From the NCBI GenBank assembly GCA_902468695.1, contig CABQZS010000243.1:1-6114 (forward strand): a DNA stretch of 6,114 bases. Direction: 5' to 3'. This stretch comes from an uncultured Collinsella sp. Lineage in GTDB: Bacteria > Actinomycetota > Coriobacteriia > Coriobacteriales > Coriobacteriaceae. The translations under genes and the position numbers were made by a program. The notes under the pieces are model-generated. The model was not told the DNA's origin, did not search any database, and saw only the letters and a program-made list of their open reading frames with translations. Below are positions 5,707 through 6,114 of this stretch, piece after piece; within the stretch, counting starts at the first letter, position 1; every line of letters begins with the position of its first letter.

Positions 5707-5747
5707 GCCTCCCATTTCTTGGACATGAGAAATGGGAGGCTTTCTTT
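5707..5747 (+). promoter_or_regulatory. Hairpin at the IS left end that contains the OrfA ribosome binding site
   Basis: A perfect 13-bp stem pairs 5707-5719 (GCCTCCCATTTCT) with 5728-5740 (AGAAATGGGAGGC), loop of 8 nt, followed by TTTCTTT. The Shine-Dalgarno GGGAGG (5734-5739, 8 nt before the ATG) is inside the descending arm. Transcripts entering from argS would fold it, hiding the ribosome binding site, and the T-rich tail could also cause termination. Confidence 0.75.
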
Positions 5748-6114
5748 ATGCGCGTTGATTTGAGGGTGAAGCATGATGTCGAGGCCAGGAAGGCGGCCAT
5801 AGGGCTCTTCGAGCTCGGGCACGGGTATAAATCTGCCGCGATTGCCCTTTCGCTTCCCGCGGAAGCCGTGAGAAGATGGCAGGAGATATACCGCGCGTTC
5901 GGGAGCGAGGTGCTGCTGCGCATGGACGGAAAGCAGGGCAGGTACACATACGAGCAGAAGGTCGCCGCCGCCTCCGCCGTCGTCGACGGCGGCATGACGA
6001 AGACCGAGGCGATGGCGGCGTTCGGCATAATGTCGATGTCGGCGCTCAAGAAGTGGTGCGCGCTATACCGCCGGGGCGGCGCGGAGGCCCTGCGCCCGAG
6101 GCCCAAGGGCCGGC
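5748..6114 (+). CDS. IS3-family transposase OrfA (helix-turn-helix subunit), 5' portion
   Basis: The frame is open from ATG 5748 to the window edge, giving 122 visible residues without a stop. Two helix-turn-helix units are visible: about residues 11-50 (ARKAAIGLFELGHGYKSAAI, then AVRRWQEIYRAFG) and about 68-115 (YEQKVAAASAVVDGGMTKTE, then ALKKWCALYRRGGAEAL). The latter runs into LRPRPKGR, the usual end of this domain in IS150-type OrfA, where a leucine-zipper part normally follows. In this family OrfA binds the terminal repeats and is fused to the DDE catalytic OrfB by programmed -1 frameshifting; neither the frameshift site nor OrfB is in view. Codons AGG, AGA, ATA and GGG are much commoner than in argS, consistent with transfer. 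The ribosome binding site lies in the hairpin immediately upstream. Confidence 0.9.
   Translation, partial: MRVDLRVKHDVEARKAAIGLFELGHGYKSAAIALSLPAEAVRRWQEIYRAFGSEVLLRMDGKQGRYTYEQKVAAASAVVDGGMTKTEAMAAFGIMSMSALKKWCALYRRGGAEALRPRPKGR

Larger units (their letters stand above)
5701..6114 (+). mobile_element. IS3-family (IS150-group) insertion sequence, left part
   Basis: The left end reads TGAACTGCCTCCCATTTC and continues with TTGGACATGAGAAATGG. It closely resembles the IS150-type terminal repeat as I recall it (TGTACTGCACCCATTTTG, then TTGGACGATGAAATGG) and begins with the expected TG. The OrfA gene starts 47 bp inside. The right part, with OrfB (DDE integrase) and the right inverted repeat, lies beyond the window, so completeness and activity cannot be judged. 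A 3-4 bp target duplication would start with bases just left of 5701 (TAT or ATAT). The element sits between argS and its downstream neighbour and disrupts no visible gene. Confidence 0.85.

Noticed and set aside
3765..5822. 685-codon open frame on the minus strand, antisense to argS
   Set aside because: It covers the whole of argS. Its translation is Val/Leu/Gly/Asp-rich with no domain, as expected for the complement of a highly codon-biased high-GC gene. It has no sensible start context and extends across the IS boundary.

Overview
The window looks like chromosomal DNA from a high-GC actinobacterium of the Coriobacteriia, most likely Collinsella or a close relative. This rests on codon use strongly biased to G/C at third positions, on the gene content, and on my recollection that the motif AAAAAGGGACAGGTTTATTTT is frequent in Collinsella-type genomes. 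No rRNA or other decisive marker is present, so the genus is inference.

Layout. The left end carries the 3' two thirds of proA (proline biosynthesis), then a 43-bp palindromic repeat and an intrinsic terminator. Next is an HD-superfamily hydrolase gene (1070-1669), again followed by a 43-bp repeat copy and a terminator. A minus-strand Y1/HUH transposase of the REP-associated (RAYT) type lies at 1840-2598. Beyond it are a minus-strand terminator, a third, inverted copy of the repeat, and a minus-strand CarD-like regulator (2955-3440). A divergent intergenic region of about 340 bp with several TTATGCA/TGCATAA motifs separates this regulator from argS (3783-5636, arginyl-tRNA synthetase). Sixty-four bases after argS an IS3-family (IS150-group) insertion sequence begins at about 5701 with a recognisable left end. 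Its first ORF (OrfA, helix-turn-helix) runs off the right edge.

How the parts relate. The housekeeping genes proA, the HD gene, carD-like and argS appear to be separate transcription units, most with their own terminators. The most interesting structure is the 43-bp repeat. All three copies start at or one base after the stop codon of the preceding gene (proA, HD, carD-like), in the same orientation relative to that gene, and each is followed within about 25 bases by an intrinsic terminator. Two copies in inverted orientation bracket the RAYT gene. A RAYT with flanking palindromic repeats is the expected arrangement of a REP/RAYT system, here with an unusual stop-codon-anchored placement. Second in interest are the IS left end, whose hairpin holds the ribosome binding site of OrfA, and the motif cluster upstream of argS.
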